64,000 nucleotides of DNA from Bacillaceae bacterium OF18-1A. Lineage in GTDB: Bacteria > Bacillota > Bacilli > Bacillales > Bacillaceae_G. Each line of letters begins with the position of its first letter. Within the stretch, counting starts at the first letter, position 1. Where the stretch lies: positions 930,001 through 994,000 of the forward strand of contig JAQEWB010000001.1 in NCBI GenBank assembly GCA_027694045.1, written 5' to 3'. The position numbers were made by a program, and so were the translations under genes. Positions 34,649 through 44,151 of the stretch are shown here, piece after piece. The notes under the pieces are model-generated. The model saw only the letters and a list, made by a program, of their open reading frames with translations. It had not been told where the DNA came from and searched no databases.

Positions 34649-35602
34649 TTAATTAACTAATCCAAATGCGTACGACATTAACTTATTCGTCTCTGTAAAA
34701 CGCTTCGTTTTACCTTTCGTTCCCATTACTACTGTAATAATACGAGTATCTCCCTGTTTTGCTGTACCCGTAAAACAATACCCTGCGCTATCTGTAAATC
34801 CTGTTTTCAGCCCGTCTATTCCTTCTATATATAAACTTTTATTATTTTTATTTAACATTTCATTTGTATTTATCACATTCATATTATTAAATGCTAACTG
34901 ACTTTGACGTAAGTGAGTCACTTCTAATATTTCTGGATAATCTTTTATAAGATGATAGGCCAATTGTGCTACATCAGCTGCTGTCATCTTCGTCTCACTT
35001 CCATCGGGTTCCTGTAGCCCTGAAGCATTCGCAAATTTAGCATAATCCGACATTTTCATCTGCTTCGCTTTCGCATTCATAAGTTGAACAAAATCTTTTT
35101 CTGTCTTTGCCATATGCTCCGCTAAAGCCACCGCTGAATTATTAGCCGACTCAATCATTAATGCATGATATAAGTCTTTAACAGTTAATGTGTCATTCAC
35201 TTGTACTGGTATTCTCGCACCCTCTGTTTGTGCCGCCTTCACACTCATTTTCACCGGGTCTTCCCAACGAACTTTTCCATTATGTATATTTTCTAACAAA
35301 AGATACGCTGTCATCATTTTAGACATACTAGCTGGTGCAAAAGCTTCATTTTCATTATATTGATAAATAACATTTCCATCACTCGCATCGATAACCATAG
35401 CTGCTTTTACGTCAATTTCTGGCGGTATATACTTTGGCGGGACTACTTTTTCACTCAATCCTGTTTTAGGTAGCTCTGCCACTTGTAAAGGTTGTCCCTC
35501 TACACTTGTTGCACTCTTTTGAGTTCCTTGGAATACGAACCAACATACTCCAAAAATCATAACTAATAGGATCGCTATCCTTCCCCATTTTAACCGATTC
35601 AT
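34649..35602 (-). CDS. D-alanyl-D-alanine carboxypeptidase (DacF/PBP5 type)
   Basis: This 317-residue penicillin-binding protein trims the terminal D-Ala of peptidoglycan pentapeptides. Active-site motifs are S92-x-x-K95 (SMSK), S152-A-N154 and K266-T-G268 (LKTGFT). An N-terminal hydrophobic segment (about 9-25) serves as signal or anchor. It lacks the long C-terminal amphipathic domain of classical PBP5, so it is a short S11 peptidase. It is a single gene, and the product acts outside the membrane. Confidence 0.92.
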   Translation of the reverse strand: MNRLKWGRIAILLVMIFGVCWFVFQGTQKSATSVEGQPLQVAELPKTGLSEKVVPPKYIPPEIDVKAAMVIDASDGNVIYQYNENEAFAPASMSKMMTAYLLLENIHNGKVRWEDPVKMSVKAAQTEGARIPVQVNDTLTVKDLYHALMIESANNSAVALAEHMAKTEKDFVQLMNAKAKQMKMSDYAKFANASGLQEPDGSETKMTAADVAQLAYHLIKDYPEILEVTHLRQSQLAFNNMNVINTNEMLNKNNKSLYIEGIDGLKTGFTDSAGYCFTGTAKQGDTRIITVVMGTKGKTKRFTETNKLMSYAFGLVN

Positions 35603-35711
35603 TTCAAAACTCCTTTAGCAAACCTTTTATACACTCACATTTAACCATAACAACAATTACTTTACATCGTCAAGGTAAAAAAGGTAAAAAGCAGCCTTAT
35701 TCATTTATCCC

Positions 35712-35860
35712 ACTATTCGCCGGGCAGTAATACTCCCACCTCAAAATTCGGCGTATACGAGGAATTTTGAGGGGAGACAACTGTCCGTAAATGCCCGATT
35801 GGTGAGAACTAATAATCAGTGGGGGATGGACAACCCCCACTGATTAAAGTTTCACTTTAT
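35712..35860 (+). repeat. Full-length bcr1-like repeat element
   Basis: This stretch of about 150 bases has nested hairpins. CCTCAAAATTC (35739-35749) pairs with GAATTTTGAGG, flanked by CGGGCAGT and ACTGTCCG. A second perfect 12-bp hairpin, AATCAGTGGGGG with CCCCCACTGATT, is at 35814-35845. It ends AAAGTTTCACTTTAT. Five shorter relatives lie elsewhere in the window. The size, the folding and the TTTAT end fit the bcr1 family of the B. cereus group, a non-coding element thought to be mobile. Confidence 0.75.
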
Positions 35861-36032
35861 GACAATTATCATTTCAATGCATTCATGTTACACTTATAAC
35901 ATCTAAATATAAGAATATCAAATGATACCATCTCGCAAGTAAACTATATAATAGAAAGGATTCGTGCAAATGATACTTCCAAAATCATAACTCCTCTTTC
36001 TAGCCGACTTCAATTACTGCCATACCCATTCA

Positions 36033-36185
36033 ATGATCACCACCTATAAGTGTTCAAGTAGAGATGGATACAACAAGTCAAACGGTACATATGATAGAAC
36101 CTTAGAAAAACTGAATACACGTCCTATCAGAGAGCTTCTATTGTTTTACAATAAAAGTCGTGATACTATATATTTTGGAATGTGA
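36033..36185 (+). other. Doubtful 50-codon ORF or gene remnant
   Basis: An ATG-started frame reads MITTYKCSSRDGYNKSNG, then EKLNTRPIRELLLFYNKSRD to a TGA. The composition looks protein-like, but there is no ribosome binding site. It lies in the 430-base stretch between the bcr1-like repeat and the transporter pair, where nothing else is seen. It may be the tail of a lost gene. Confidence 0.25.
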
Positions 36186-36291
36186 AAGAATAAACAAAAC
36201 ACATTTCAATATGTACTCTGTATAATAAGAAGCTATTATTATATGCATCGAGTTTAAATATATAGATTTATATGTAAAAGAGAGTGAATAT

Positions 36292-36633
36292 ATGAAACCA
36301 ACTATTAAAAATTATGTATTTTTACATGTAGCTTTTTTGATATATTCTATCATTATGGTTTACATGAAGTGGGCAGCTAAATTCCCTATCGCTTCCATCT
36401 CATTTTTCATTGCTTATTTCGGACTAGTTGTACTTTTATTCGGATATGCAATTCTTTGGCAACAAGTAATTAAGCATTTCGAAATATCAAAAGCGTATTC
36501 ACATCGCGGAATTATTATACTATGGTCAATGCTTTGGTCAGTATTCCTATTCGGAGATACGATACAGTGGAATCATTTACTTGGCGCAGCTATTATTATC
36601 GTTGGAATTGTGGTGGTGACAAAAGATGAATAG
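36292..36633 (+). CDS. Small EamA/SMR-like transporter subunit A
   Basis: This 113-residue protein has four hydrophobic helices (about 7-26, 33-56, 70-86, 92-109), the size and layout of a small multidrug resistance or half-EamA protein. It has YMKWAAKFPIAS after the first helix and a FGDTIQWNHLLGA loop before the last. The next gene overlaps it by 8 bases and encodes a second four-helix protein. The pair probably forms a heterodimer, as in EbrAB or ArnEF systems. The substrate is unknown. Confidence 0.8.
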   Translation: MKPTIKNYVFLHVAFLIYSIIMVYMKWAAKFPIASISFFIAYFGLVVLLFGYAILWQQVIKHFEISKAYSHRGIIILWSMLWSVFLFGDTIQWNHLLGAAIIIVGIVVVTKDE

Positions 36634-36964
36634 TTATATGTTATTATTTATTTTCGGAATAATTTTAGCGAATTACTCACAAATATTATTAAAAAAAGCC
36701 ACTTTACAACAATACGATTCTAGAATAAAAGAATATGTAAATCCTTACGTTATCATTGGCTACTCTTTATTTGTAATTAATGCCGGATTAAATGTAATCG
36801 CCTTAAAGGGCATGGCATTAAAACAAGCATCTGCATTAGAATCGTTAAGTTATATCATCATTTTAATTTTCGGTTGGTATTTCTTAGGGGAAAAAATAAC
36901 GAAACGAAAAGTCATCGGCAACATCATTATTATCATTGGCGTTATCGTTTATTGTATTCAATAG
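36626..36964 (+). CDS. Small EamA/SMR-like transporter subunit B
   Basis: This 112-residue four-helix protein begins LLFIFGIILANYSQILLKKA. A central LNVIALKGMALKQASALES segment and FLGEKITKRKVIGNIII are typical of small DMT superfamily members (YFLGE loop before the last helix). It overlaps the previous gene, so both are made together and likely act as one dimeric pump in the membrane. A terminator follows at once. Confidence 0.82.
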   Translation: MNSYMLLFIFGIILANYSQILLKKATLQQYDSRIKEYVNPYVIIGYSLFVINAGLNVIALKGMALKQASALESLSYIIILIFGWYFLGEKITKRKVIGNIIIIIGVIVYCIQ

Positions 36965-37001
36965 TAAAAAGCTCCGTTTATGGTAAACGGAGCTTTTTAC
37001 T
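36963..37001. terminator. Bidirectional terminator
   Basis: An 18-bp perfect stem (AAAAAGCTCCGTTTA and its complement, loop TGG) lies between the transporter pair and the DUF6376 gene. Confidence 0.95.
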
Positions 37002-37449
37002 ATTGGCCTAAATTTTGCACCTTATCTTTCAAATCACGAACTTGATCTATCGTCTGCATAAGTTCTGAGTTTTTAAATTGTTCTACATCTATTTTCCCTT
37101 CCTCTATCTTTTTCATAGATGTATCAATTAATGTATTCAATTTCTCATTATATCCGACGATTTGCTGGTGAAGGTCCTTCGCTACATCCGGTGGCGTTAA
37201 TTCATTGAAAGCTGGTATATCTTGTTTAATTTCATTCAGCTTCGTTTCTAATTCTTTTCGAGCTTCCCCATCGTTAATAGCTTTCTCAGCTAACGCTGGC
37301 GCTTCATTTGCAAATGCACTAATTTCATTTACATAGTCTGTCGCCTTTTGAGCATAATCTAAAGAATTCTTTCCTTCCTCTACAATCGAACATCCCATTA
37401 ATCCAATTGCGATCACAAGTGAAAGTAACATTGTTTTTGTAAATTTCAT
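37000..37449 (-). CDS. DUF6376 family lipoprotein
   Basis: This 149-residue protein has a lipoprotein signal with lipobox GLMGC (Cys20). It then has SIVEEGKNSLDYAQKATDYV and a helical, acidic mature part ending QVRDLKDKVQNLGQ. This matches the DUF6376 family of small Bacillus lipoproteins of unknown role on the outer membrane face. A good AGGAGGT site precedes the ATG. It is a single gene. Confidence 0.82.
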   Translation of the reverse strand: MKFTKTMLLSLVIAIGLMGCSIVEEGKNSLDYAQKATDYVNEISAFANEAPALAEKAINDGEARKELETKLNEIKQDIPAFNELTPPDVAKDLHQQIVGYNEKLNTLIDTSMKKIEEGKIDVEQFKNSELMQTIDQVRDLKDKVQNLGQ

Positions 37450-37645
37450 TTTTACCTCCTAAATAATTTTTATTCTCTTACACATTTATAAACACTTATT
37501 TTTCTTCTTATACACCCTATCACGTTTCGACTTACCTTTTAATCTGCATCTTATATATTCTAGAAAAATTATTTTTCTCCTGTTCAACTTATATACCTTC
37601 CGCTGTTCCATCTACATCCCTTACCTCTCAAAATAGAGTAAATCT

Positions 37646-37757
37646 TTAATCATCCCCCTCATCAATCGGGATTTTACAAGCAGTTATCTCTCACCTAACC
37701 TCCCTACATTCACTGTATTTTGAGGAGGGACTCTTACTACCCATTAATAGTGGATAA
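37646..37757 (-). repeat. Degenerate bcr1-like repeat
   Basis: Read on the minus strand it keeps the order of the full element: CACTATTAATGGG, CCTCAAAATAC, AACTGCTTGTAAAATCCCGA, GATGAGGGGGATGATTAAAG. The hairpins are broken and one end is deleted. No gene is seen in the rest of 37450-37835. Confidence 0.5.
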
Positions 37758-37781
37758 CGTGCTATATTTCATCAAAACATG

Positions 37782-37815
37782 AAAAACAGACATACTTATT
37801 CTAAGTACATCTGTT
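37782..37815 (-). terminator. Terminator of the small gene at 37836
   Basis: On the minus strand ACAGATGTACTTA pairs with TAAGTATGTCTGT and is followed by TTTTC. Confidence 0.75.
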
Positions 37816-37835
37816 TACTTGAATTCATTACGCAC

Positions 37836-38057
37836 TTACACTCTTACATGCCCTATTACTGTTACTACTTCAATTTCTATATGTACACTAATAATATCTT
37901 CAATCATATCCATATAACCTTGTCCTATAGGTGTTCCGTAGTGTAATGAAATCCCTTTCTTCTCATAAACTGACTTTGGAACCGTAAAGATAAATCTTCT
38001 CAAATTCCGTTCGTCAGCTGGTTCCATAATTAAAACAATCCCATCCTCTTCAAACAT
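37836..38057 (-). CDS. Small hypothetical protein (73 aa)
   Basis: The frame is open to 38180, but GGAAGG lies 9 bases before the ATG at 38057, giving MFEEDGIVLIMEPADERNLR as the start. The protein has alternating beta-type strands (RFIFTVPKSVY, ISVHIEIEVVTVIGHVRV) and no membrane part. I do not recognise a family. It lies between cydC and the DUF6376 gene with its own terminator. Confidence 0.6.
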   Translation of the reverse strand: MFEEDGIVLIMEPADERNLRRFIFTVPKSVYEKKGISLHYGTPIGQGYMDMIEDIISVHIEIEVVTVIGHVRV

Positions 38058-38153
38058 ATAATCACGCCTTCCAACTATACATTCACTATGGCTCAAGTAT
38101 TGCCTTAAACATATAGATTTTAAACACAATCTTCTTTCAAACAATTCATACGT

Positions 38154-38196
38154 AAAAAAACACAAACCTTGAGCAATCAAGAGTTTGTGTTTTTTA
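38154..38196 (-). terminator. Terminator of the cydABDC operon
   Basis: AAAAAACACAAAC and GTTTGTGTTTTTT arms form a long-stem hairpin 9 bases past cydC. Confidence 0.9.
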
Positions 38197-38204
38197 TTCC
38201 ACTT

Positions 38205-39929
38205 TTATATGCCTTTATCTAGCTCATACAACTTACGATACTTTTCGTTTTCTTTCAGAAGTTGTTCATGGCTACCTTGCATTACAATTTGACCATTATC
38301 AAGGAATATAACTTCATCTACATGTTCAATACCTACAAGATGATGTGTAATCCAAATAACTGTCTTTTCTTCAGTTGCAGAAAACATAGTTTCTATTAAG
38401 GCTAATTCTGTTTTAGGATCTAAGCCAATAGTCGGCTCATCAAGCACAATGACTGGCGCTTCTTGCATGATAGTCCTTGCAAAAGCAACCCTTTGTCTTT
38501 CTCCACCAGAAAACCTCTTTCCCATTTCATGCATTTTTGTTTGTAATCCGTCAGGAAGAGAAGCAATATGTGTAGCTAGCTGAGCTTTCTCTAAAGCTTT
38601 CCATACCTCTTCGTCAGTAGCCTCTGGTTTACCGATTCGCACATTATTCCCAATTGTCGTATCGAACAAATGTGGTTTTTGGTTTAAGACAGAAATATAT
38701 TTTGATAAAAGATTCGTATGAGCTTGTTCCCCATTTAATAAAACCTCACCATTTAATGGACTTATCGCCCCAGTTAACAATTTCAGTAAAGTAGATTTCC
38801 CTGTTCCACTTCTCCCTAAAATTGCAATTTTCTTTCCTGCTTTTATTTGCAATGACATATCCTTTAACACAAATTCATTACTACCTGGATAACTATACGA
38901 TACATGATTTAATTCAATATCTATATGCTTTAATGCAGCGTAATTTCCAGTCCCATTTAATTCCTTTTCATCATATAAAACGCTATCACTTTCTACGTGA
39001 TTAAGACGACGGGTAGATTCTACGTACGCTGGAATTCGATCGATAGCATCCGCAATAGGAATAAGCGCGTTTGTTACAGATAACGTCATGAGTACGAAAG
39101 CTGCAATAACTGTCGGTGCAATTTGTCCACTTGCCGCTTCATTTCCAGTCCATATAATCATTGAAATAACTACAATACCTACTACTAATTGAATGATACT
39201 GTCTCTAATATGGTACCAGCGTTTCACTCTCTTTTCCGTTTTTAACAATTGATTATTTTGCTCTACATACCCATTAATAAACTCATCTTTTCTACCGCTT
39301 GCTTGCCAATCAGATAATCCAAAAACAGCATCTGTTAGTTGTTGATATAAACGGTTTCTTCCTTGCTTCAAAGCAACATGATGTCGCTTCATTAAAAGCA
39401 ATGATACGAACGGAAGAAGAAAAACGATAATGGCTAACATGCAGCCTGCAATAAGGGCAAATATTACGTCAAACGCACCGATTACAAGTACAAAGATGCT
39501 GTATACAACTAGTGCTAATATGCTAGGAAATATTGTACGTAAATACAGATTTTGTAAATGTTCTATATCTTCGGATAATACACCTAACACATCACCTGTT
39601 TGAAATCTCGAGCGGAAAAATAACGCTTGCGGTTCTACTATTCTATATAGTTTTGTTCTCATTTTTTCTAATATGCGCAGTACGACATCATGTCCAACTA
39701 AACGCTCTATATAATGAAAAACCGCTTGTCCTATACTAAACGCACGTGTTGCAACAATAGGAACATATACAGCCATTACATTTTCCGGTCTAAGAGCAGA
39801 TTTAGAGATTAAATAACCCGAAATAAAAAGTAACATCGCGCCTGAACTCACACCAAGAAGTCCGAGGAAAATAGTCAAAGTCATTCTACCCTTATTTTGC
39901 TTTACATAGGGCTTAACCCAATTACTCAT
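38205..39929 (-). CDS. cydC: Thiol reductant ABC exporter subunit CydC
   Basis: This 574-residue half-transporter has six membrane helices and an ATPase domain with Walker A GRSGTGKSTLLKL, signature FSGGERQR and Walker B VIVLDEPTIGLD. With CydD it exports cysteine or glutathione-type thiols needed to assemble cytochrome bd. Its start is 2 bases from the cydD stop. The order cydA-B-D-C on one strand is the classic Bacillus operon. Confidence 0.95.
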   Translation of the reverse strand: MSNWVKPYVKQNKGRMTLTIFLGLLGVSSGAMLLFISGYLISKSALRPENVMAVYVPIVATRAFSIGQAVFHYIERLVGHDVVLRILEKMRTKLYRIVEPQALFFRSRFQTGDVLGVLSEDIEHLQNLYLRTIFPSILALVVYSIFVLVIGAFDVIFALIAGCMLAIIVFLLPFVSLLLMKRHHVALKQGRNRLYQQLTDAVFGLSDWQASGRKDEFINGYVEQNNQLLKTEKRVKRWYHIRDSIIQLVVGIVVISMIIWTGNEAASGQIAPTVIAAFVLMTLSVTNALIPIADAIDRIPAYVESTRRLNHVESDSVLYDEKELNGTGNYAALKHIDIELNHVSYSYPGSNEFVLKDMSLQIKAGKKIAILGRSGTGKSTLLKLLTGAISPLNGEVLLNGEQAHTNLLSKYISVLNQKPHLFDTTIGNNVRIGKPEATDEEVWKALEKAQLATHIASLPDGLQTKMHEMGKRFSGGERQRVAFARTIMQEAPVIVLDEPTIGLDPKTELALIETMFSATEEKTVIWITHHLVGIEHVDEVIFLDNGQIVMQGSHEQLLKENEKYRKLYELDKGI

Positions 39930-39931
39930 TT

Positions 39932-41647
39932 CTATTCCCTCTCTTTCCTTTGAAAATGTAATGTCTCATTCTCTAAAAGTTCTTCATACGTCCCACTTTC
40001 TTGAATTTCCCCTTTATTTAAAATAAGGATATGGTCCATCTGTTTCATCCAGTGTAAGCGATGTGTTGCTAAAAATACTAACTTCCCACTAAATAGACGT
40101 AACATTGCTTGCTTTATTTCAAATTCAGTTTCAATATCAAGATGTGCTGTAGGCTCATCTAATAAAATGATTGGCTTTTCACTTAAAAGTGCACGTGCCA
40201 TAGCAACACGCTGTTCTTGTCCGCCACTCAGCATGCGCCCACCTTCTCCAATTCTTTCATGCATCCCATTCGGAAGTGATGCGACGAGTGAACGAAGCCC
40301 TACTTCATTAATAACTCTCTCCACTTCTTCATCCGTTGTATTTGTTTCATAGAAAGAAATGTTATCTTTTAATGAAAGTGGGAAAATATAAGGTTGCTGC
40401 GGAATATAAGCAATATTTTTTTGCCAGCTTTCACGAGTAGATCCGTCAATCTCCACACCATTTATTAACACTTTTCCACCCGAGGGAGATAGAAATCCTG
40501 CTAACACATCAATTAACGTTGATTTTCCCGCTCCACTTTCACCAATAATGCCTATAGCACCATTACCTTCCCAAGTAAAATGAAGCCCTTCTAATATCGC
40601 CTTTTCAGATTCAGTATTATTTACTTTTACATCTTGTAATTGCAAACTACTAGAAGAATTCCATACTATATCTACATTCGAATTTTTCTTTTCAATTTCT
40701 TTTTGTTGCTGTAAAATCTCTTCTATTTGTTCCATTGCTATTTGACCATCTAATGTAGCATGATAATTCGCTCCAACTTGCTTAATTGGTAGAAAATATT
40801 CCGGAGCTAAAATTAAAATCGTAAGAGCTGGCAATAATACAATAGTTCCATCTATTAATCGTATCCCTAACCCAACCGCTACGAATGCAATTGATAAACT
40901 CGTAAAGAAATCTAATGCAAAAGAAGAAAGAAAAGCAACTCGCAAAGTTCGCATCGTTGCTTTTCTATATCTTTTGCTTACTTTTTCAATCTTTCCTTCG
41001 TGCTGTTTACTTTTCCCTAAATACTTTAATGTTTCTAATCCTTTTAACGTATCTACGAAATGATTAGAAAGTACACGATATATCTCATATTGGCTATCCG
41101 CCATTTTCTGGGCTGCTAATCCAAGAAGAATCATAAATATAATCACAATAGGAATCGTTACAACTAAAATGATTCCAGACTCAATATCTAGTGTAAAAAC
41201 ATATAGCACAATAAGTACCGGAACGATACTACTTCTAATCATTTTAGGAATTGTTAATTCAATGTACGTCTTAAATTTCTCAATACCTTCTATGGATAAG
41301 GTAACTAAATGACCTGTTCCAGCAGTTTGAACATAACGCGGTCCTAATGCGAAATACGCCTCTATTAATTGTTTTCTTAGTAACGATCCTGTTTTTTCAG
41401 CGAAACGTTCAACTAATACTTGTGATGTTCGCCCCAATATATGACGCGCAACAAACGAAATACCAAAATACATAACTTCACTCAATACAGTTTGTACTGT
41501 TTCTCCATGAAATAAAAACGTAATAGCTCGTGCCAAAAACATTGTTTGTGCAATAATACTAAAAGCTTCTAAAATACTAATAATCGTTAACACTACATAT
41601 AAAATACGGCTACCCGGATAAGACGGAAGTCCTCTTTTTCTTTTCAT
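39932..41647 (-). CDS. cydD: Thiol reductant ABC exporter subunit CydD
   Basis: This 571-residue partner of CydC has six membrane helices, Walker A GESGAGKSTLIDVL, signature LSGGQEQRVAMA and Walker B IILLDEPTAHLD. CydD and CydC form the heterodimeric thiol exporter of cytochrome bd biogenesis. Its start overlaps the cydB stop by one base, which suggests translational coupling. Confidence 0.95.
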   Translation of the reverse strand: MKRKRGLPSYPGSRILYVVLTIISILEAFSIIAQTMFLARAITFLFHGETVQTVLSEVMYFGISFVARHILGRTSQVLVERFAEKTGSLLRKQLIEAYFALGPRYVQTAGTGHLVTLSIEGIEKFKTYIELTIPKMIRSSIVPVLIVLYVFTLDIESGIILVVTIPIVIIFMILLGLAAQKMADSQYEIYRVLSNHFVDTLKGLETLKYLGKSKQHEGKIEKVSKRYRKATMRTLRVAFLSSFALDFFTSLSIAFVAVGLGIRLIDGTIVLLPALTILILAPEYFLPIKQVGANYHATLDGQIAMEQIEEILQQQKEIEKKNSNVDIVWNSSSSLQLQDVKVNNTESEKAILEGLHFTWEGNGAIGIIGESGAGKSTLIDVLAGFLSPSGGKVLINGVEIDGSTRESWQKNIAYIPQQPYIFPLSLKDNISFYETNTTDEEVERVINEVGLRSLVASLPNGMHERIGEGGRMLSGGQEQRVAMARALLSEKPIILLDEPTAHLDIETEFEIKQAMLRLFSGKLVFLATHRLHWMKQMDHILILNKGEIQESGTYEELLENETLHFQRKERE

Positions 41648-42663
41648 TAGTACTCCAAATCATTGTCTGACTTAACAGGTTGTCTAAATACATAATAACT
41701 CCATATTTGACTTCCGATAACAAAAGGTAAAATAGCAATTGCAAAGTAAGTCATAAGTTTTAATGCATAGGCGCCTGATGCTGCATTGTAAATTGTCAAA
41801 TCATTCATTGCTCCTAAAGAGCTAATCATAACACGCGGGAACATACCGATAAATACACTCGCACTTAACAAAATGATTGTTAAACTTGTCATAAAGAAAG
41901 CCCAACCATCTCTTCTTCTTTTATTTAATAAAGTAGAGACTAATAATGCTACAAAAGCTCCAATCGGTACCATAATCCACTCATTGCCATGAGCAGTAAA
42001 AATATCTGTTTTCCATAACCCTACACCAGCAAAAATAAGAAGTGTTAGTAAAGAAAATGGTGCAATTTTTATTGCAGCAATTCTTGCACGTTCTCTCAAT
42101 TTACCAGTTGTACGTATTGTAAGGAATTGTAGTCCATGAACAATACATAGTAGAAGGAACATTACTCCTCCAAGTAACGCAAATGGATGAAGTAATTGTA
42201 GGAATCCACCTACAACATTTTTACTCTCATCAATAGGTACACCTACCATAAAGTTTGCAATCGCAACTCCCCAAAGAATAGGAGGTAGGAAACTTCCAAT
42301 AAACATCCCCCAATCCCATGCGCCCTTCCATTTATGATTATCTATTTTCGCACGGAATTTAAAGGAAACACCTCTTAAAATTAAAGCGAGAAGCATAAAT
42401 ACAAACGGTATATAGAAACCACTAAATAAAGTTGCATACCAGTGAGGAAATGCTGCAAACATAGCTCCACCAGCACAAACAAGCCATACTTCATTTGCAT
42501 GCCAAAACGGCCCGATTGTATTTAAGTAAACTCGTTTTTCAAAATCATTCTTTCCTAAAAACCTTGAAACCATTCCTACACCAAAATCGAAACCTTCCAG
42601 AACGAAGAATCCTACAAATAAAATCGAAATAAGTAAAAACCACAACTCATTAAGAGATAACAT
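41647..42663 (-). CDS. cydB: Cytochrome bd ubiquinol oxidase subunit II
   Basis: This 338-residue integral membrane protein of about eight helices has the N-terminal signature FFVLEGFDFGVGM and the conserved ANEVWLVCAGGAMFAAFP. With CydA it forms the low-oxygen terminal oxidase. The frame runs up to 42768, but AAGGAGG is 6 bases before the ATG at 42663 (MLSLNELWFLL). This start lies inside the last codons of cydA. Confidence 0.95.
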   Translation of the reverse strand: MLSLNELWFLLISILFVGFFVLEGFDFGVGMVSRFLGKNDFEKRVYLNTIGPFWHANEVWLVCAGGAMFAAFPHWYATLFSGFYIPFVFMLLALILRGVSFKFRAKIDNHKWKGAWDWGMFIGSFLPPILWGVAIANFMVGVPIDESKNVVGGFLQLLHPFALLGGVMFLLLCIVHGLQFLTIRTTGKLRERARIAAIKIAPFSLLTLLIFAGVGLWKTDIFTAHGNEWIMVPIGAFVALLVSTLLNKRRRDGWAFFMTSLTIILLSASVFIGMFPRVMISSLGAMNDLTIYNAASGAYALKLMTYFAIAILPFVIGSQIWSYYVFRQPVKSDNDLEY

Positions 42664-44053
42664 GTTCTGCCTCCTTATCAAATGGATCATGGCTTTGATA
42701 ATCCTGTTTCGCTTTCTTATTCGTATGTCCTTTAATGATACGAACGAATAAGTACACACAAATTCCACCCATAATTAAGTACATTGATGTAAATGAAATA
42801 AGTGAGAATAATACTTCACCGAAAGTTACATTCGGTGATACTGCATCTTTTGTTTTCATAACACCAAATACAACCCAAGGCTGGCGTCCCATTTCAGTCA
42901 TAACCCATCCTACTGTATTACCGATAAACGGTAGTGAAATTGCATACACCATTAATTTTAAATACCAAGTTTTTTCAGCTAAACGATCTTTTCTTGATAA
43001 GAACCATCCGTAAGCTCCTAACAGTAGCATGAATGTTCCACTCATTACCATCGCTCTAAAACTCCAAAACATAGTGTGTACCGGCGGAATATAATCCCCA
43101 GGCCCATACTTTTCTTCATATTGCTTTTGAATTTGATTCATCCCTTCTACTTGACCACTAAATTTATCAAATGATAATAGACTTAGCATATAAGGAATTT
43201 GAATTTCAAACGAATTTTCTTTCTTCTCTGTATCAATTTTTGCAAATACTGTAAATGGCGCTGGATCCTCACTCGTATTCCATAAGGCTTCAGCTGCTGC
43301 CATTTTCATTGGGTGTGTCTTAATTAGCTGTTGTGCTTGCGCATGACCGAAGAATAATACAAGCGCTGTTGTAAGTGTTCCAACAATGATAGAAATGCGG
43401 AACGATTTTTTAAACACTTCAGTTTCTTGAGCTTTCGTTATTTTCCATGCACTCACACCTGCAATAAAGAATGCACCAGTTGCAATTGCCGCTGTAATTG
43501 TATGCGGAAATTGTACCCATAATTGTGGGTTTTGGATAATTGCTAAGAAATCATTCATTTGCGCACGTCCATCTGCTGCCATTTCATATCCTACTGGCGA
43601 TTGCATAAATGCACTTGCAGTTAAAATCCAGAATGCTGATAACATTGTTCCAATTGAAAGGAGCCAAATACATAAAAGGTGAATTCGCTTCGGTAATTTA
43701 TCCTCACCGAATACCCATAAACCTAAAAATGTAGACTCAATGAAAAATGCTAATAAACCTTCAATTGCAAGTGATGGACCGAATACATCACCTACGAAAC
43801 GAGAATAAGTTGACCAGTTCATACCAAACTGAAATTCTTGTAAAATACCTGTTACTACACCTACCGCAAAGTTAACAAGGAATAATTGTGTCCAAAACTT
43901 CGCCATCTTCTTATAAATTTCTTGTCCCTTTACCACATACAACGTTTGCATGATCGCAATAATAAAAGCTAAACCAATAGATAGTGGAACAAACAAGTAA
44001 TGGAAAATCGTTGTTGATGCGAATTGTATTCGTGCCAATTCGAGCGTTTCCAT
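42650..44053 (-). CDS. cydA: Cytochrome bd ubiquinol oxidase subunit I
   Basis: This 467-residue heme-carrying subunit is the first gene of the operon. It starts LELARIQFASTTIFHYLFVP, with His18 the expected heme b595 ligand. It has the conserved TMLSAFWILTASAFMQSPVG and the GWVMTEMGRQPW motif near residue 385. The quinol loop is of the short Gram-positive type. It reduces oxygen to water with quinol electrons in the membrane. GGAAGTGAG precedes the ATG. About 590 bases of untranslated sequence lie upstream. Confidence 0.95.
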   Translation of the reverse strand: METLELARIQFASTTIFHYLFVPLSIGLAFIIAIMQTLYVVKGQEIYKKMAKFWTQLFLVNFAVGVVTGILQEFQFGMNWSTYSRFVGDVFGPSLAIEGLLAFFIESTFLGLWVFGEDKLPKRIHLLCIWLLSIGTMLSAFWILTASAFMQSPVGYEMAADGRAQMNDFLAIIQNPQLWVQFPHTITAAIATGAFFIAGVSAWKITKAQETEVFKKSFRISIIVGTLTTALVLFFGHAQAQQLIKTHPMKMAAAEALWNTSEDPAPFTVFAKIDTEKKENSFEIQIPYMLSLLSFDKFSGQVEGMNQIQKQYEEKYGPGDYIPPVHTMFWSFRAMVMSGTFMLLLGAYGWFLSRKDRLAEKTWYLKLMVYAISLPFIGNTVGWVMTEMGRQPWVVFGVMKTKDAVSPNVTFGEVLFSLISFTSMYLIMGGICVYLFVRIIKGHTNKKAKQDYQSHDPFDKEAEHVIS

Positions 44054-44095
44054 ACTAAACTCACTTCCTTCATAATTTTTATAATAAAAATGAAT

Positions 44096-44151
44096 TGAGC
44101 AATCTTAATAAACTCAATCATTAAGAAATACGAAAAGATAAAATTGCTCTA
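44096..44151 (-). promoter_or_regulatory. Long hairpin in the cydA leader
   Basis: GAGCAAT and ATTGCTC close a hairpin with further internal pairing, about 45 bases before cydA. The 590-base region 44054-44640 has no ORF of note. A dyad AGTTC-GAACT lies at about 44173-44193. No clear Rex or Fnr box was found. Confidence 0.35.

Noticed and set aside
41647..42768. Longer start for cydB at 42768
   Set aside because: The added 35 residues lie inside cydA in another frame and lack a binding site; the ATG at 42663 has AAGGAGG and matches the family start.
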